Source: Lachnospiraceae bacterium UBA1748 (lineage in GTDB: Bacteria; Bacillota; Clostridia; Lachnospirales; Lachnospiraceae). From it: 7,485 nt of DNA. Both the position numbers and the translations under genes were made by a program. The notes below the pieces were generated by a model. That model worked only from the letters and a program-made list of their open reading frames with translations. It made no database searches and was not told where the DNA came from. Shown one piece after another: positions 1 to 6,092 of the stretch. Within the stretch, counting starts at the first letter, position 1, and every line of letters starts with the position of its first letter. The stretch lies in the NCBI GenBank assembly GCA_002314855.1, contig DCHQ01000074.1, positions 17,145 through 24,629 of the forward strand, in the 5' to 3' direction.

Positions 1-248
1 AACTCCATTGAAAGGTAATAAACTGTCTTAGGATCTTTCTTTTCATATGCCTTCTGAGTCTCAAGCCACATATCTACAACCTGATCCTTAACTGCATAAC
101 TTACAGCCTGGAAAATCTGCTGAGGTGTAGCTTCCTCAATAGTCTTTCTGTAAAGTGTCTTTATGTTGTAAAGTACACTTCTCTTAAATAATTCTTTGTC
201 AAACGAATCTCTGATTGTTGCACCAGAGGATGTTGTCTTCTTAGGCAT
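1..248 (-). CDS. glgP: Glycogen/alpha-glucan phosphorylase, N-terminal part (gene runs off the window)
   Basis: Only the first 82 codons and two bases of the next are in the window; family members are about 750-850 residues, so roughly 90% lies to the left. The protein begins MPKKTTSSGATIRDSFDKEL, continues with a helical segment (residues ~24-75) and reaches YYLSMEF at about 77-83. That is the family signature at the start of the catalytic core (YLSMEFL..GR). The enzyme uses phosphate and pyridoxal phosphate to release glucose-1-phosphate from the ends of glycogen, starch or maltodextrin in the cytosol; the cofactor lysine lies outside the window. The start is set by a strong GGAGGG at 256-261, seven bases before the ATG, and a promoter is visible upstream. 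Glycogen and maltodextrin specificity cannot be separated from this fragment. Confidence 0.9.
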   Translation of the reverse strand, partial: MPKKTTSSGATIRDSFDKELFKRSVLYNIKTLYRKTIEEATPQQIFQAVSYAVKDQVVDMWLETQKAYEKKDPKTVYYLSME

Positions 249-299
249 TATAAATCCCTCCGTCTGTATATTTTTTCTTGTTCTTCAAACAACTATATC

Positions 300-328
300 A
301 TTGTACACTATTCCAATGAAAAAGTAAA
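300..328 (-). promoter_or_regulatory. Probable sigma-A promoter of the phosphorylase gene
   Basis: Read on the minus strand, a -35 TTTACT (323-328) and a -10 TACAAT (300-305) are separated by 17 bp. These match consensus at 4/6 and 5/6. Transcription would start near 293, giving a leader of about 45 nt before the ATG at 248. Confidence 0.6.
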
Positions 329-343
329 GTTTTTTAATTCTTT

Positions 344-358
344 TGTGCACTTTGCACA
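344..358. promoter_or_regulatory. 15-bp perfect inverted repeat, candidate operator
   Basis: TGTGCA and TGCACA flank a 3-bp centre. The palindrome sits 15 bp upstream of the phosphorylase -35 and just past the stop codon of the zinc-ribbon gene. The position suits an activator or repressor site. As a transcript hairpin it would have only a 3-nt loop and no U-tract, so a terminator is less likely. The regulator is not identifiable; it does not fit the catabolite-repression cre consensus. Confidence 0.35.
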
Positions 359-366
359 TATTGTTT

Positions 367-699
367 TTATTCAAACGAACTAAATATCGCAGACAAAATA
401 ATTATGATAAAAATTATAATGCCTGCCGCAGTATTATTCTTTTTGTTTGCATTTGCTAAATTATTATTAGCGTGACTATCTGCCTTGTGTAAGCCTTCAT
501 TATGCCCTATATGACTATCTGCACTATGATAAGAACAGTTAGCTTCATTGGAAGAAGATAGAATATTGGTCAAAAAAGCCTCATCCTCGTTGTACGTAGT
601 TTTAGAATAAAACCTTGCACATCTAGGACATATTCCATCTGTACTCTCATAATCAAATACCTTTTTACACTTTTTACAAGTTACTAATTGAACTGCCAT
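367..699 (-). CDS. Small zinc-ribbon protein with C-terminal membrane anchor, function unknown
   Basis: A 110-residue protein. C8-x2-C11 and C24-x2-C27 (within TCKKCKKVFDYE and GICPRCARF) form a treble-clef/zinc-ribbon-like head. The middle (~45-88) is polar, rich in Asn and His, and repeats ADSH with a 13-residue period (60-63 and 73-76). Residues 91-107 (AAGIIIFIIIILSAIFS) form one membrane-spanning segment at the extreme C-terminus, so the zinc head should face the cytoplasm. An in-frame ATG four codons upstream (711) has no ribosome binding site. The ATG at 699 has GGAG at a spacing of 6, which decides the start. Proteins with a CxxC..FDY..GICPxC head and a membrane segment occur in Lachnospiraceae, but I know no assigned function. 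It appears monocistronic, between the ileS terminator and the phosphorylase gene. Confidence 0.7.
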   Translation of the reverse strand: MAVQLVTCKKCKKVFDYESTDGICPRCARFYSKTTYNEDEAFLTNILSSSNEANCSYHSADSHIGHNEGLHKADSHANNNLANANKKNNTAAGIIIFIIIILSAIFSSFE

Positions 700-750
700 A
701 TTAATCTCCATATCTTAACTATACGTTACCGATAACAATATATGTAACTA

Positions 751-768
751 ATTATATTATATTCTCAC
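751..768 (-). promoter_or_regulatory. Possible promoter (-10 region) of the zinc-ribbon gene
   Basis: Two overlapping TATAAT hexamers (751-756 and 756-761, minus strand) lie about 55 bp before the start codon. The stretch 755-768 is identical over 14 bases to the -10 region of the ileS operon promoter (5025-5038). No good -35 is seen at 17-18 bp (best is GGTGCA or TGGTGC), so the assignment is tentative. Confidence 0.35.
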
Positions 769-830
769 TATGGAAGTTTGCACCAGTAAAATCTCCACAT
801 TATATCCGTGAACGTGCATTAATATGATAA

Positions 831-860
831 AAGAGACGGCTCTCTATAAAGCCGCCTCTT
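831..860 (-). terminator. Rho-independent terminator of the ileS operon
   Basis: On the minus strand the arms AAGAGGCGGC and GCCGTCTCTT form a 10-bp stem with one G-U pair and a 10-nt loop. The final TT of the stem continues into TTATC, giving a short U-run. It starts 17 bp after the ileS stop codon. Confidence 0.75.
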
Positions 861-877
861 ATATTTATATTACTATA

Positions 878-3800
878 TTAGTTCTTCTTAACTGCGATAG
901 TAACCTTCTCGCCGTTTACATTCCACTCCTTAGAGATCTCGAATGCCTCACCTGTTACGATGTCATCAGCAAGAACCTTTGTAGCTATCTGCTCTTTGTT
1001 CTTCATAACGATGTCAGCAATCTTGTCGTTACCACTAAGTGATACTGTGATATGATCCATAACCTCGAAGCCTGAATCCTTACGCATTGTCTGAATCTTA
1101 GAGATAACCTCTGCTGCAAAGCCTTCCTCGATAAGCTCCTCTGAAAGGTTAGTGTCAAGTACTACTGTTACACCGCCATCAGCCTGAGAAGCGAAGCCTT
1201 CCTTCTGAGCCATAGTGATAAGTAAATCGTCCTTTGTAAGCTCAATAGCTACTCCATCAACATCAAACTTGATTGCGCCTTCAGCATTTAACTGATCCAT
1301 AGCGCTGTTGCCATCAACAGAAGCAAGATACTTCTGGATACCACCAAGCTGCTTACCATACTTAGGGCCTACTGTCTTAAGCTGTGGCTTAAATGTATAT
1401 GAAGTGAACTCTCTTACATCATCCTCAAACTTAACAGCCTTAACATTAAGCTCTTCTTCGATGATCTCCTGATAGAACTCATTAAGCTTGTTATCAGCCT
1501 TAACAATCATCTGACCGATTGGCTGACGATTCTTGATGTTAGAAGCATTTCTTGCTGCACGACCAAGCTCTACAATCTTAAGTACTGCTTCCATATCGCT
1601 CTCGAGCTGCTTATCAACCATCTTGCTATCCACTGCAGGGAAGTCACAAAGGTGGATTGATTCCTTAGCAGATGAATCAACGCTACGTACAAGGTTCTGA
1701 TAGATTTCCTCAGCCATGAATGGAATCATAGGAGCTGAAGCCTTAGCAATAGTAACAAGAGCTGTGTAAAGAGTCATATAAGCATTGATCTTATCCTGCT
1801 CCATACCCTTAGCCCAGAATCTCTCACGACCACGTCTTACATACCAGTTACTCATCTCATCTACAAACTTCTGAAGTGCACGAGCAGCTTCTGGAATCTT
1901 GTAGTTCTCAAGACAGTTATCAACTTCGCCTACAACTGAGTTAAGCTTAGATAATAACCACTTATCCATAACTGGAAGCTTATCATAATCAAGTGTATAC
2001 TTGCTTGCGTCAAAATTATCAATATTAGCATAAAGTACAAAGAATGCATATGTATTCCAAAGTGTACCCATGAAGTTTCTCTGACCTTCTACTACAGCAC
2101 CCTCATGGAATCTGTTAGGAAGCCATGGAGCTGAGTTGATATAGAAGTACCATCTGATAGCATCAGCACCAAACTTTTCAAGTGCATCAAATGGATCTAC
2201 GGCATTACCCTTAGACTTACTCATCTTCTGACCGTGCTCATCCTGAACATGACCAAGAACGATTACGTTCTGATAACATGGAGAGTCGAATAATAATGTA
2301 CTTTCAGCAAGTAATGAATAGAACCAACCTCTAGTCTGGTCAACAGCCTCAGAAATGAACTGAGCTGGATACTGCTGCTCGAATAATTCCTTATTCTCAA
2401 ATGGATAATGATGCTGAGCAAATGGCATTGCTCCTGAGTCAAACCAGCAGTCGATAACTTCTGGAACTCGGTGCATTGTCTTACCACACTTAGGACAAGG
2501 GAATGTAACCTCGTCGATGTATGGTCTATGAAGCTCAACCTTAGCATTCTCTGGATTACCTGATAACTCAGCAAGCTCTGCTCTAGAACCTACTGAATGG
2601 AAGTTACCACACTCACACTCCCAGATGTTAAGTGGAGTACCCCAGTATCTGTTTCTTGAGATTGCCCAGTCCTGAAGGTTCTCAAGCCAATCACCAAATC
2701 TACCCTTACCGATAGACTCTGGGATCCAGTTGATCTTATTATTATTAGCAATCATCTTATCCTGTACTGCAGTCATCTTGATGTACCAAGACTCACGTGC
2801 ATAGTAGATAAGTGGAGTATCACATCTCCAGCAGTGAGGATAGCTATGCTCGAACTTAGGAGCGTCGAAAAGTAATCCTGCATCTTCAAGTGCCTGAAGA
2901 ACTGGCATATCTGCCTTCTTAACAAACATACCTTCCCAAGGAGCACCCTCGCCGATCATGTTACCAGCACCATCAACTAACTGTACGAATGGAAGGTCAT
3001 AGTTTCTACCAACCTGTGCATCGTCTTCACCAAATGCAGGAGCGATATGTACTACACCAGTACCATCTGTAAGTGTTACATACTCATCACATGTAACAAA
3101 GTGTGCCTTCTTGTTCTGTCTCTTTATGATCTCATCAGCATATGGGAATAATGGCTCATATGCCTTGTGCTCAAGATCTTTACCCTTATATGTCTCGAGG
3201 ATTTCAACATCCTCACCAAGAATCTTCTCTACTAGAGCCTGAGCCATGTAGTAAACCTTACCATCAGCATTAGACTTTACCTTAACATACTCATACTCTG
3301 GATGCATACAGAGTGCTACGTTGGATGGAAGTGTCCATGGTGTAGTTGTCCATGCAAGGATATAAGCATCCTCATCTACGCACTTAAATCTAACTACTGC
3401 TGATCTTTCCTTAACATCCTTATAACCCTGTGCAACTTCCTGAGCTGAAAGAGGGGTACCACAACGAGGACAATAAGGTACAATCTTGAATCCCTTATAT
3501 AATAAATCCTTGTTCCAGATTTCCTTAAGAGCCCACCACTCTGACTCGATAAAGTCATCATTATATGTTACGTATGGATTGTCCATATCTGCCCAGAAAC
3601 CAACTGTACCTGAGAAATCCTCCCACATACCCTTATATTTCCATACAGATTCCTTACACTTCTCGATGAATGGCTCAAGACCATACTCTTCGATCTGCTC
3701 CTTGCCATCAAGACCAAGAAGCTTCTCAACTTCGATTTCAACTGGAAGACCGTGTGTATCCCATCCAGCCTTTCTAGGAACCATATAGCCCTTCATAGTA

Positions 3801-4015
3801 CGGTATCTTGGAATCATATCCTTGATAACTCGTGTAAGCACGTGTCCGATATGTGGCTTACCATTAGCTGTTGGTGGTCCATCATAAAACATATATGTTG
3901 GGCAGCCTTCACGCTCTTTAATACTCTTTCTGAAAATATCATTGTCTTTCCAGAACTTCTCGATGTTCTTCTCTCTCTGTACGAAATTCAGATCTGTAGA
4001 AACCTTATTGTACAT
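878..4015 (-). CDS. ileS: Isoleucyl-tRNA synthetase, class Ia, eukaryote-like (type 2) form
   Basis: A 1045-residue cytosolic enzyme that charges tRNA-Ile with isoleucine using ATP. The Rossmann fold carries HIGH at 55-58 (in PPTANGKPHIGH), GWDTHGLPVE at 84-93 and KMSKS at 597-601. The inserted CP1 editing domain (~185-400) shows TTTPWTLPSN (223-232) and GTGVVHIAPAFGEDD (318-332), the region that hydrolyses Val-tRNA-Ile. Cys pairs at 182/185, 395/398, 467/469 and 507/510 suggest zinc knuckles. The anticodon-binding domain follows from ~680. The C-terminus lacks the Cys-rich zinc finger that closes typical type 1 bacterial enzymes, and the HIGH-region wording matches type 2 enzymes, which are generally less sensitive to mupirocin. 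The HIGH order is canonical, not the swapped GxHH of hyper-resistant forms. The start has GGAG seven bases upstream. It is the last gene of a T-box-controlled operon, 14 bp after the preceding gene. Confidence 0.97.
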   Translation of the reverse strand: MYNKVSTDLNFVQREKNIEKFWKDNDIFRKSIKEREGCPTYMFYDGPPTANGKPHIGHVLTRVIKDMIPRYRTMKGYMVPRKAGWDTHGLPVEIEVEKLLGLDGKEQIEEYGLEPFIEKCKESVWKYKGMWEDFSGTVGFWADMDNPYVTYNDDFIESEWWALKEIWNKDLLYKGFKIVPYCPRCGTPLSAQEVAQGYKDVKERSAVVRFKCVDEDAYILAWTTTPWTLPSNVALCMHPEYEYVKVKSNADGKVYYMAQALVEKILGEDVEILETYKGKDLEHKAYEPLFPYADEIIKRQNKKAHFVTCDEYVTLTDGTGVVHIAPAFGEDDAQVGRNYDLPFVQLVDGAGNMIGEGAPWEGMFVKKADMPVLQALEDAGLLFDAPKFEHSYPHCWRCDTPLIYYARESWYIKMTAVQDKMIANNNKINWIPESIGKGRFGDWLENLQDWAISRNRYWGTPLNIWECECGNFHSVGSRAELAELSGNPENAKVELHRPYIDEVTFPCPKCGKTMHRVPEVIDCWFDSGAMPFAQHHYPFENKELFEQQYPAQFISEAVDQTRGWFYSLLAESTLLFDSPCYQNVIVLGHVQDEHGQKMSKSKGNAVDPFDALEKFGADAIRWYFYINSAPWLPNRFHEGAVVEGQRNFMGTLWNTYAFFVLYANIDNFDASKYTLDYDKLPVMDKWLLSKLNSVVGEVDNCLENYKIPEAARALQKFVDEMSNWYVRRGRERFWAKGMEQDKINAYMTLYTALVTIAKASAPMIPFMAEEIYQNLVRSVDSSAKESIHLCDFPAVDSKMVDKQLESDMEAVLKIVELGRAARNASNIKNRQPIGQMIVKADNKLNEFYQEIIEEELNVKAVKFEDDVREFTSYTFKPQLKTVGPKYGKQLGGIQKYLASVDGNSAMDQLNAEGAIKFDVDGVAIELTKDDLLITMAQKEGFASQADGGVTVVLDTNLSEELIEEGFAAEVISKIQTMRKDSGFEVMDHITVSLSGNDKIADIVMKNKEQIATKVLADDIVTGEAFEISKEWNVNGEKVTIAVKKN

Positions 4016-4029
4016 AGTTTTTCTCCTTT

Positions 4030-4374
4030 CTATACTACATATGCAAATTCATCAAAATATCTTTGCATTAAAATTTCATCTACTTCATATTCATTGTAAC
4101 CATAAAAATAATCACAAATCTCATCACGACATCTAAGAACTTCCCTTAACCTGCCTTTTGATTTATCAATATTTAACTGGCAACTTACAATCGTTAAATC
4201 AATCAGTTCTAATGCTCTCTCTACACATGCTTCCATGCGCTCCGCATTACCTTTGGATTTCCAACGAATAGCTCGCGATACTTCACTGCCAATATTTGCC
4301 ATCTGCTTGGAAAAAGTCATATCATTCCATTTTCCCGCTGCAAGCTCTCGATGCATAAATTCTACTTCACCCAT
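4030..4374 (-). CDS. Uncharacterised small helical protein in the ileS operon
   Basis: A 114-residue soluble, probably all-helical protein with no signal peptide or membrane segment. Visible blocks are FMHRELAAGKWNDMT (6-20), a helix with IGSEVSRAIRWKSKGN, a helix ERALELIDLTI, then RLREVLRCRDEICDYFYG and a terminal YFDEFA. I recall similar unannotated proteins in other bacteria but no named domain. Its ATG lies inside the last codons of the upstream DUF5674-like gene (13-bp overlap). A GAGGTGG seven bases upstream of the ATG supports this start and translational coupling of the two genes. It is followed 14 bp later by ileS. Being behind the same T-box, it should be made when tRNA-Ile is uncharged. 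No function can be assigned; a partner of the DUF5674-like protein is the natural guess. Confidence 0.85.
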   Translation of the reverse strand: MGEVEFMHRELAAGKWNDMTFSKQMANIGSEVSRAIRWKSKGNAERMEACVERALELIDLTIVSCQLNIDKSKGRLREVLRCRDEICDYFYGYNEYEVDEILMQRYFDEFAYVV

Positions 4375-4694
4375 TTATTAACCACCTCAACAATTTTCTT
4401 CCTAGTGTTCTCATCATTCACACCACGAGTTTTATTATTTTGTCTAGGCCTTATATTAATAAGTGAATCAAATTCTATAAAGTCTTCCTCTTCTGGATAG
4501 AGATTTATCCCCCACAAATTCTCTTGTTTAGAACCATTCTCTATAAACAACTCTTCAATATCAGCATGGAGTTCTGCATCTATTCCTAGTAATTCTTTAT
4601 CTATATCAACAACAGCTTTAACCATATCACCAAAATAATTATCTTTAATGTCATTAAGATAATCTTTTGTTATTATTTCTTTTAAAATCTGCAT
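4362..4694 (-). CDS. DUF5674-like protein, first gene of the ileS operon
   Basis: A 110-residue soluble protein. The core YFGDMVKAVVDIDKELLGID (20-39), LHADIEELFIENGSKQENLWGINLYPE (42-68) and FIEFDSLINIRPRQNNKTRGV (72-92) match, from memory, the DUF5674 family. That family has conserved FGDMVKxVVD, ELHAD, GSKQxxLWGIN and FDSxINIRPxQ blocks and no known function. The pattern of conserved acidic, His and Arg residues could be an active site, but that is speculation. The start is supported by AGGAG with seven bases to the ATG. The gene begins 34 bp after the T-box terminator stem (4728-4757), so it is the first gene exposed to antitermination. It overlaps the next gene by 13 bp. Confidence 0.82.
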   Translation of the reverse strand: MQILKEIITKDYLNDIKDNYFGDMVKAVVDIDKELLGIDAELHADIEELFIENGSKQENLWGINLYPEEEDFIEFDSLINIRPRQNNKTRGVNDENTRKKIVEVVNKWVK

Positions 4695-4718
4695 TCTAGA
4701 ACTCCTTTCGATTTATTC

Positions 4719-4757
4719 AAAAAATAAAGAGGCATATCCGTAATAGGATAAGCCTCT
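4719..4757 (-). terminator. Regulated terminator of the T-box leader
   Basis: On the minus strand the arms AGAGGCTTATCC and GGATATGCCTCT form a 12-position stem with one T-T mismatch and a 6-nt loop. It is followed by TTATTTTTT (4719-4727). It forms when tRNA-Ile is charged. Confidence 0.9.
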
Positions 4758-5019
4758 GCTTACTTAATACCACCATATTACGATCTGTCTCCCCGAATTG
4801 GTAAGATTAATACCTACGGTTTTAACAAACTGTTCGTCACGTGAACTAACGGCGCAGCTTACTGGATGTTAATAATATACATTGGTTTCAGCCTTGCAGC
4901 TCAGAAGTGATATTCAGATTACATCTACTCTTGCATACCTCACACCATCGTATGCTCGCTCTTAATTTCAATAGAAATCCTACTGTCTTCGTCATCGCCT
5001 TTATATTTAATTGTCGATA
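4719..5019 (-). promoter_or_regulatory. T-box riboswitch leader, tRNA-Ile specific
   Basis: Read on the minus strand the leader has all expected parts. Stem I starts near 5000 with GAAGACAGTA (the AGTA box is 4981-4984). It has an apical helix GCATAC/GTATGC around GATGGTGTGAG, and returns through GAATATCACT, where AUC (4909-4911) is the specifier codon for Ile followed by A. The T-box ATGGTGGTATTAAG (4763-4776) contains UGGU (4769-4772), which pairs with the ACCA end of uncharged tRNA-Ile. An antiterminator can form from TAATA-GG and AAG with CTT and CC-TATTA. It shares CUUAUCC with the terminator, so the two exclude each other. Uncharged tRNA-Ile should allow read-through into the two small genes and ileS. 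Confidence 0.93.
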
Positions 5020-5025
5020 GCAATT

Positions 5026-5055
5026 ATTATATTCTCACAATTTGCGATGTGTCAA
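5026..5055 (-). promoter_or_regulatory. Sigma-A promoter of the T-box/ileS operon
   Basis: On the minus strand both elements match consensus exactly: -35 TTGACA (5050-5055) and -10 TATAAT (5026-5031), with an 18-bp spacer. The transcript would start near 5019, at the 5' end of the T-box leader. Confidence 0.9.
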
Positions 5056-5244
5056 TAATTAAATCTCAAAATATTTACATATACATTAATGAACAAAGGA
5101 AAGCAAAATGAAAAAAATGGACACTCGTGTCTCAAAATTGGTACACGGCTGGCCAACTTTTTTTAATATAATTCATATATCATATAAATTATATTCGAAA
5201 TAAGCACGATTCAAGACATAAATCATATACAAAGGAGAATATTT
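5056..5244. other. Divergent intergenic region with a palindrome and a possible 31-codon reading frame
   Basis: This spacer separates the ileS operon promoter from the plus-strand helix-turn-helix gene. GACACtcGTGTC (5120-5131) is a perfect inverted repeat, followed by TTGGTACACGGCTGGCCAAC (5138-5157). This wording reminds me of terminal regions of insertion sequences (IS21-like), but I cannot verify that. An ATG at 5108 with AGGA seven bases upstream opens a 31-codon frame ending at 5203 (MKKMDTRVSKLVHGWPTFF...). Its second half is low-complexity AT-rich sequence, so it is weakly supported. A TATAAT (5167-5172) has no adequate -35, and I could not place the promoter of the downstream gene. 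Confidence 0.3.
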
Positions 5245-5745
5245 ATGTCTTTGAAAAAAAGTGAACTTGCGTATCAATATGCCTATTTTGCAGAAATATT
5301 TGATATCCTGCTAACCGATATGGGAATTAGCAATAATTCTATATCAAAAGTAATTCCGCTATCCAGTAAAACAATATCTCGAATACGCTCCACTGGTCAT
5401 ATGAGCATGGATACATTTATTATCATGTGCAAATTTATAAGAATCAATGCAAATCTACTTCTTGGTTTATCACGTGATCCCTTTCCTTATGATGTGAAAG
5501 ATCCTGATTCTTTCTATAAAAGGCTGAATGATATGTTTATCACATATCCAAACAATATAAAACCATACACAACATCTTCGGCAGATTATATAAGCGATAA
5601 TACTCTTAGTATTGAGTACTTAATTAAGCTACTTGATATAAGTCCAGAAGATAACTTCCAGATAATAATGGAAAAATTTAACAAAATACAGACTAAAATA
5701 CTTAAAGAAATAGTCTTATATGCAAAATCAAATAATCTATTCTAA
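5245..5745 (+). CDS. Helix-turn-helix (Cro/CI, XRE-like) DNA-binding protein
   Basis: A 166-residue protein with no membrane segment. Residues ~16-76 fit the five-helix Cro/CI fold. AEIFDILLTDMGIS is followed by SISKVIPLS, then SSKTISRIRSTGH as the likely recognition helix and turn, then MSMDTFIIMCKFIRINANLLLGLS, the usual XRE helix 4-5 pattern. The C-terminal ~85 residues are helical and unrecognised and may serve dimerisation or effector sensing. AGGAG seven bases before the ATG supports the start. It is transcribed divergently from the ileS operon and ends in its own hairpins and terminator, so it is a single-gene unit. Its targets are unknown; autoregulation through the palindrome at 5120-5131 is possible but unsupported by direct evidence. 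Confidence 0.75.
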   Translation: MSLKKSELAYQYAYFAEIFDILLTDMGISNNSISKVIPLSSKTISRIRSTGHMSMDTFIIMCKFIRINANLLLGLSRDPFPYDVKDPDSFYKRLNDMFITYPNNIKPYTTSSADYISDNTLSIEYLIKLLDISPEDNFQIIMEKFNKIQTKILKEIVLYAKSNNLF

Positions 5746-5780
5746 ATTATGCTTCGGTGCTGTTCTATGCACCACATAAT
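5746..5780 (+). repeat. Interrupted hairpin immediately after the HTH gene stop codon
   Basis: ATTATG (5746-5751) pairs with CATAAT (5775-5780) and GGTGC (5756-5760) with GCACC (5769-5773), leaving an asymmetric CTTC/A internal loop and an 8-nt loop. It has no T-tail of its own. It is followed 4 bp later by the real terminator and may protect the mRNA 3' end. Confidence 0.45.
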
Positions 5781-5784
5781 TACC

Positions 5785-5823
5785 GGGGCAGGTGTATTAA
5801 GGGCGCCTGTCCCTTTCTTTTTT
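5785..5823 (+). terminator. Strong rho-independent terminator of the HTH gene
   Basis: GGGGCAGGTG (5785-5794) and CGCCTGTCCC (5804-5813) form a 10-bp GC-rich stem with two G-U pairs and a 9-nt loop. The T-tail is TTTCTTTTTT (5814-5823). The proposed insertion-sequence left end begins directly after this tail. Confidence 0.9.
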
Positions 5824-5833
5824 AGTACCATAA

Positions 5834-6080
5834 AAGTGTAGTTGTTAGAGAGTAATTAACTCTAGCATCTGCACTTATTTTTATATAATAGGGGAAGCAG
5901 TTGGTATGGCGTGGCCTTTTTTGGATTAATCACATCCGTAAATAAAACCGTCAACCAACCCCTTATTATGTATATTCGCTTAGGCAGGTTGATACTTCTT
6001 AATGGAGCTTTCGTGTAACGAACTAAACTGGATTGTAATAAGTGTGGGTGGTTATTAGCAATTGCGATTATTACAGTTTA
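5834..6080 (+). ncRNA. Candidate IS110 bridge RNA
   Basis: In the IS110 group the non-coding left end encodes a bridge RNA that pairs with target and donor DNA and guides the recombinase. Three structured parts are visible here. (1) A long 5' hairpin, 5834-5850 with 5860-5876: 16 pairs, one T-T mismatch, 9-nt loop. (2) A multi-helix loop, 5886-5968: TAATA-GGG(G), GTTGGT and TGGCG pair with CGTCA, ACCAAC, CCC and TATTA. It encloses CCTTTTTTGG, a small GGAT/ATCC hairpin and GTAAATAAAAC. (3) A 3' region with hairpin TTCGT/ACGAA (6010-6022) and stem TAAAC plus TGTAATAA (6024-6041) with TTATTACA plus GTTTA (6068-6080), ending at the transposase ribosome binding site. The RNA ends are estimates. 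A TATAAT at 5884-5889 could give a shorter transcript starting near the GGGG. Confidence 0.6.
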
Positions 6081-6092
6081 AGGAGGTCAATT

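Noticed and set aside
700..711. Upstream start adding four residues to the zinc-ribbon protein
   Set aside because: Its upstream sequence has no Shine-Dalgarno, while those bases themselves supply GGAG for the ATG at 699.
824..1042. Open frame of 72 codons on the plus strand over the ileS 3' end
   Set aside because: It runs through the ileS terminator and antisense to a well-supported coding region, and has no recognisable product.
2263..2574. 103-codon minus-strand frame inside ileS in another frame
   Set aside because: Fully contained in ileS; composition looks like an out-of-frame shadow.
3486..4136. Three overlapping plus-strand frames (3486-3788, 3752-4099, 3942-4136)
   Set aside because: Antisense to the start of ileS and the end of the preceding gene; no domain or good ribosome binding site.
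5834..5882. 5' hairpin of the IS left end read as a second terminator for the HTH gene
   Set aside because: The stem is long but the following TTATTTTTAT is interrupted and a strong terminator already precedes it; a role as first stem of the IS RNA fits better, though termination is not excluded.
6042..6092. Upstream start giving a 417-residue transposase
   Set aside because: No ribosome binding site, and the extra 17 residues lie in the structured RNA region; AGGAGG places the start at 6093.
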